DNA from: UBA2450 sp045132035
Lineage (GTDB): Bacteria; Bacillota_I; Bacilli_A; RFN20; CAG-826
NCBI GenBank assembly: GCA_045132035.1
Contig: JBGURM010000002.1
Location: 1 to 37,055 of the forward strand
Direction of reading: 5' to 3'
DNA length: 37,055 bases
Part shown: one piece after another, positions 36,756 through 37,055 of the stretch
Layout: each line of letters opens with the position of its first letter
Numbering within the stretch: the first letter of the stretch is position 1
Notes under the pieces: model-generated
Told to the model about the DNA's origin: nothing
What the model saw: only the letters and a program-made list of their open reading frames with translations
Databases searched by the model: none
Translations under genes and position numbers: made by a program

Positions 36756-37055
36756 ATGAAGCTCATAAAAAGAACCTATCGTTTTCGTCTATACCCTGAT
36801 GATTCTCAAAAGCAATTAATTGAGAAAACTTTAGGCTGTTCTCGCCAGGTCTATAACGAACTACTTTCTTTATGTAAAAAAGAGTATGAGAAAGATCATA
36901 ACTTTAAAATTAATAAATATGAACTCATAAAGCTTCTACCAAAATATAAAGAAAAGTATCCATATCTTAAAGAAGTTGATTCTATTGCGTTACAGCAGAC
37001 TGTTATTCATTTGTATACTGCCTATATCAACTTCTTTAAACATAACTCTGATTTC
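36756..37055 (+). mobile_element. tnpB: TnpB (OrfB) of an IS200/IS605/IS1341-type element, N-terminal 100 codons
   Basis: Open to the window edge, starting ATG at 36756. The N-terminus MKLIKRTYRFRLYPDDSQKQ, then LGCSRQVYNELL, is the helix-turn-helix domain that opens TnpB proteins (RFRLYP...Q...L...R.VYN). TnpB is an RNA-guided nuclease using an omegaRNA made at the 3' end of the element. The RuvC and zinc-finger parts and the right end lie outside the window. No tnpA (Y1 transposase) is found on its left side. Confidence 0.8.

Noticed and set aside
1..37055. Mycoplasma genetic code (TGA as Trp)
   Set aside because: TGA ends the gene at 10158 and the toxin at 31565, and Trp codons read as TGG throughout the conserved proteins.
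1..37055. tRNA or rRNA genes and CRISPR arrays
   Set aside because: No cloverleaf-like segments, rRNA sequence or regularly spaced repeats were noticed; the only direct repeats are the two bracketing pairs described.

Overview
The window is a low-GC chromosomal segment of a Bacillota (Firmicutes)-type bacterium, most likely from the Bacilli/Mollicutes-related anaerobes rather than a true Mycoplasma. The basis is the order of the S10-spc-alpha ribosomal cluster, zinc-ribbon forms of S14, L36 and adenylate kinase, absence of the L30 gene between S5 and L15, and strong AGGAGG ribosome-binding sites on the ribosomal genes. TGA is used as a stop (for example at 10156-10158), so the standard bacterial code applies. 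A class III ribonucleotide reductase points to an anaerobe. The species cannot be named from sequence alone.

Layout. 1-494: the 5' end of an anchored protein gene (minus) and a small membrane protein (plus). 549-3635 (minus): a nucleotide-salvage and one-carbon operon of dCMP deaminase, FolD, nucleoside hydrolase and ribokinase. 3685-7994: anaerobic deoxynucleotide synthesis, with the NrdG activase (plus), an orphan antitoxin, a flavin thioredoxin reductase lacking the NADPH motifs, and NrdD with a C-terminal glutaredoxin domain. 8203-9390: peptidase T. 9577-14212: an operon of a kinase-like protein, PRPP synthetase, a zinc-ribbon membrane protein and the queuosine genes tgt-queA-queH. 14202-15525: a dolichol-kinase/cytidylyltransferase-like membrane protein and a second zinc-ribbon membrane protein.

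15526-31151 is one long ribosomal transcription unit: promoter, structured S10 leader, rpsJ to rplO, secY, adk, map, infA, rpmJ, rpsM, rpsK, rpoA, rplQ, then a strong terminator. Its outstanding feature is rplE. The L5 protein carries about 172 extra N-terminal residues made of two YegP/DUF1508 repeats and an Ala/Lys/Glu-rich linker. L3, L22, L23, S17 and S5 also carry unusual charged tails.

31152-37055 is an accessory region: a HigB/HigA-type toxin-antitoxin pair bracketed by two copies of the ribosomal terminator, an orphan small antitoxin-like gene (minus), an XRE regulator with membrane segments behind a leader RNA with competing pairings, a large lipoprotein, a HipA-like kinase bracketed by two 44-bp palindromic repeats (43 of 44 bases identical), and the start of a TnpB-family gene running off the edge.

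Best candidates for something undescribed are the YegP-L5 fusion ribosomal protein, the NrdD-glutaredoxin plus non-NADPH thioredoxin reductase set, the two repeat-bracketed toxin/kinase cassettes, the switch-like leader at 32184-32327, and a recurring pattern of promoters whose -10 box lies only 3 to 12 nt from the start codon (apparently leaderless mRNAs). All function calls come from reading motifs by eye; no database search was run.
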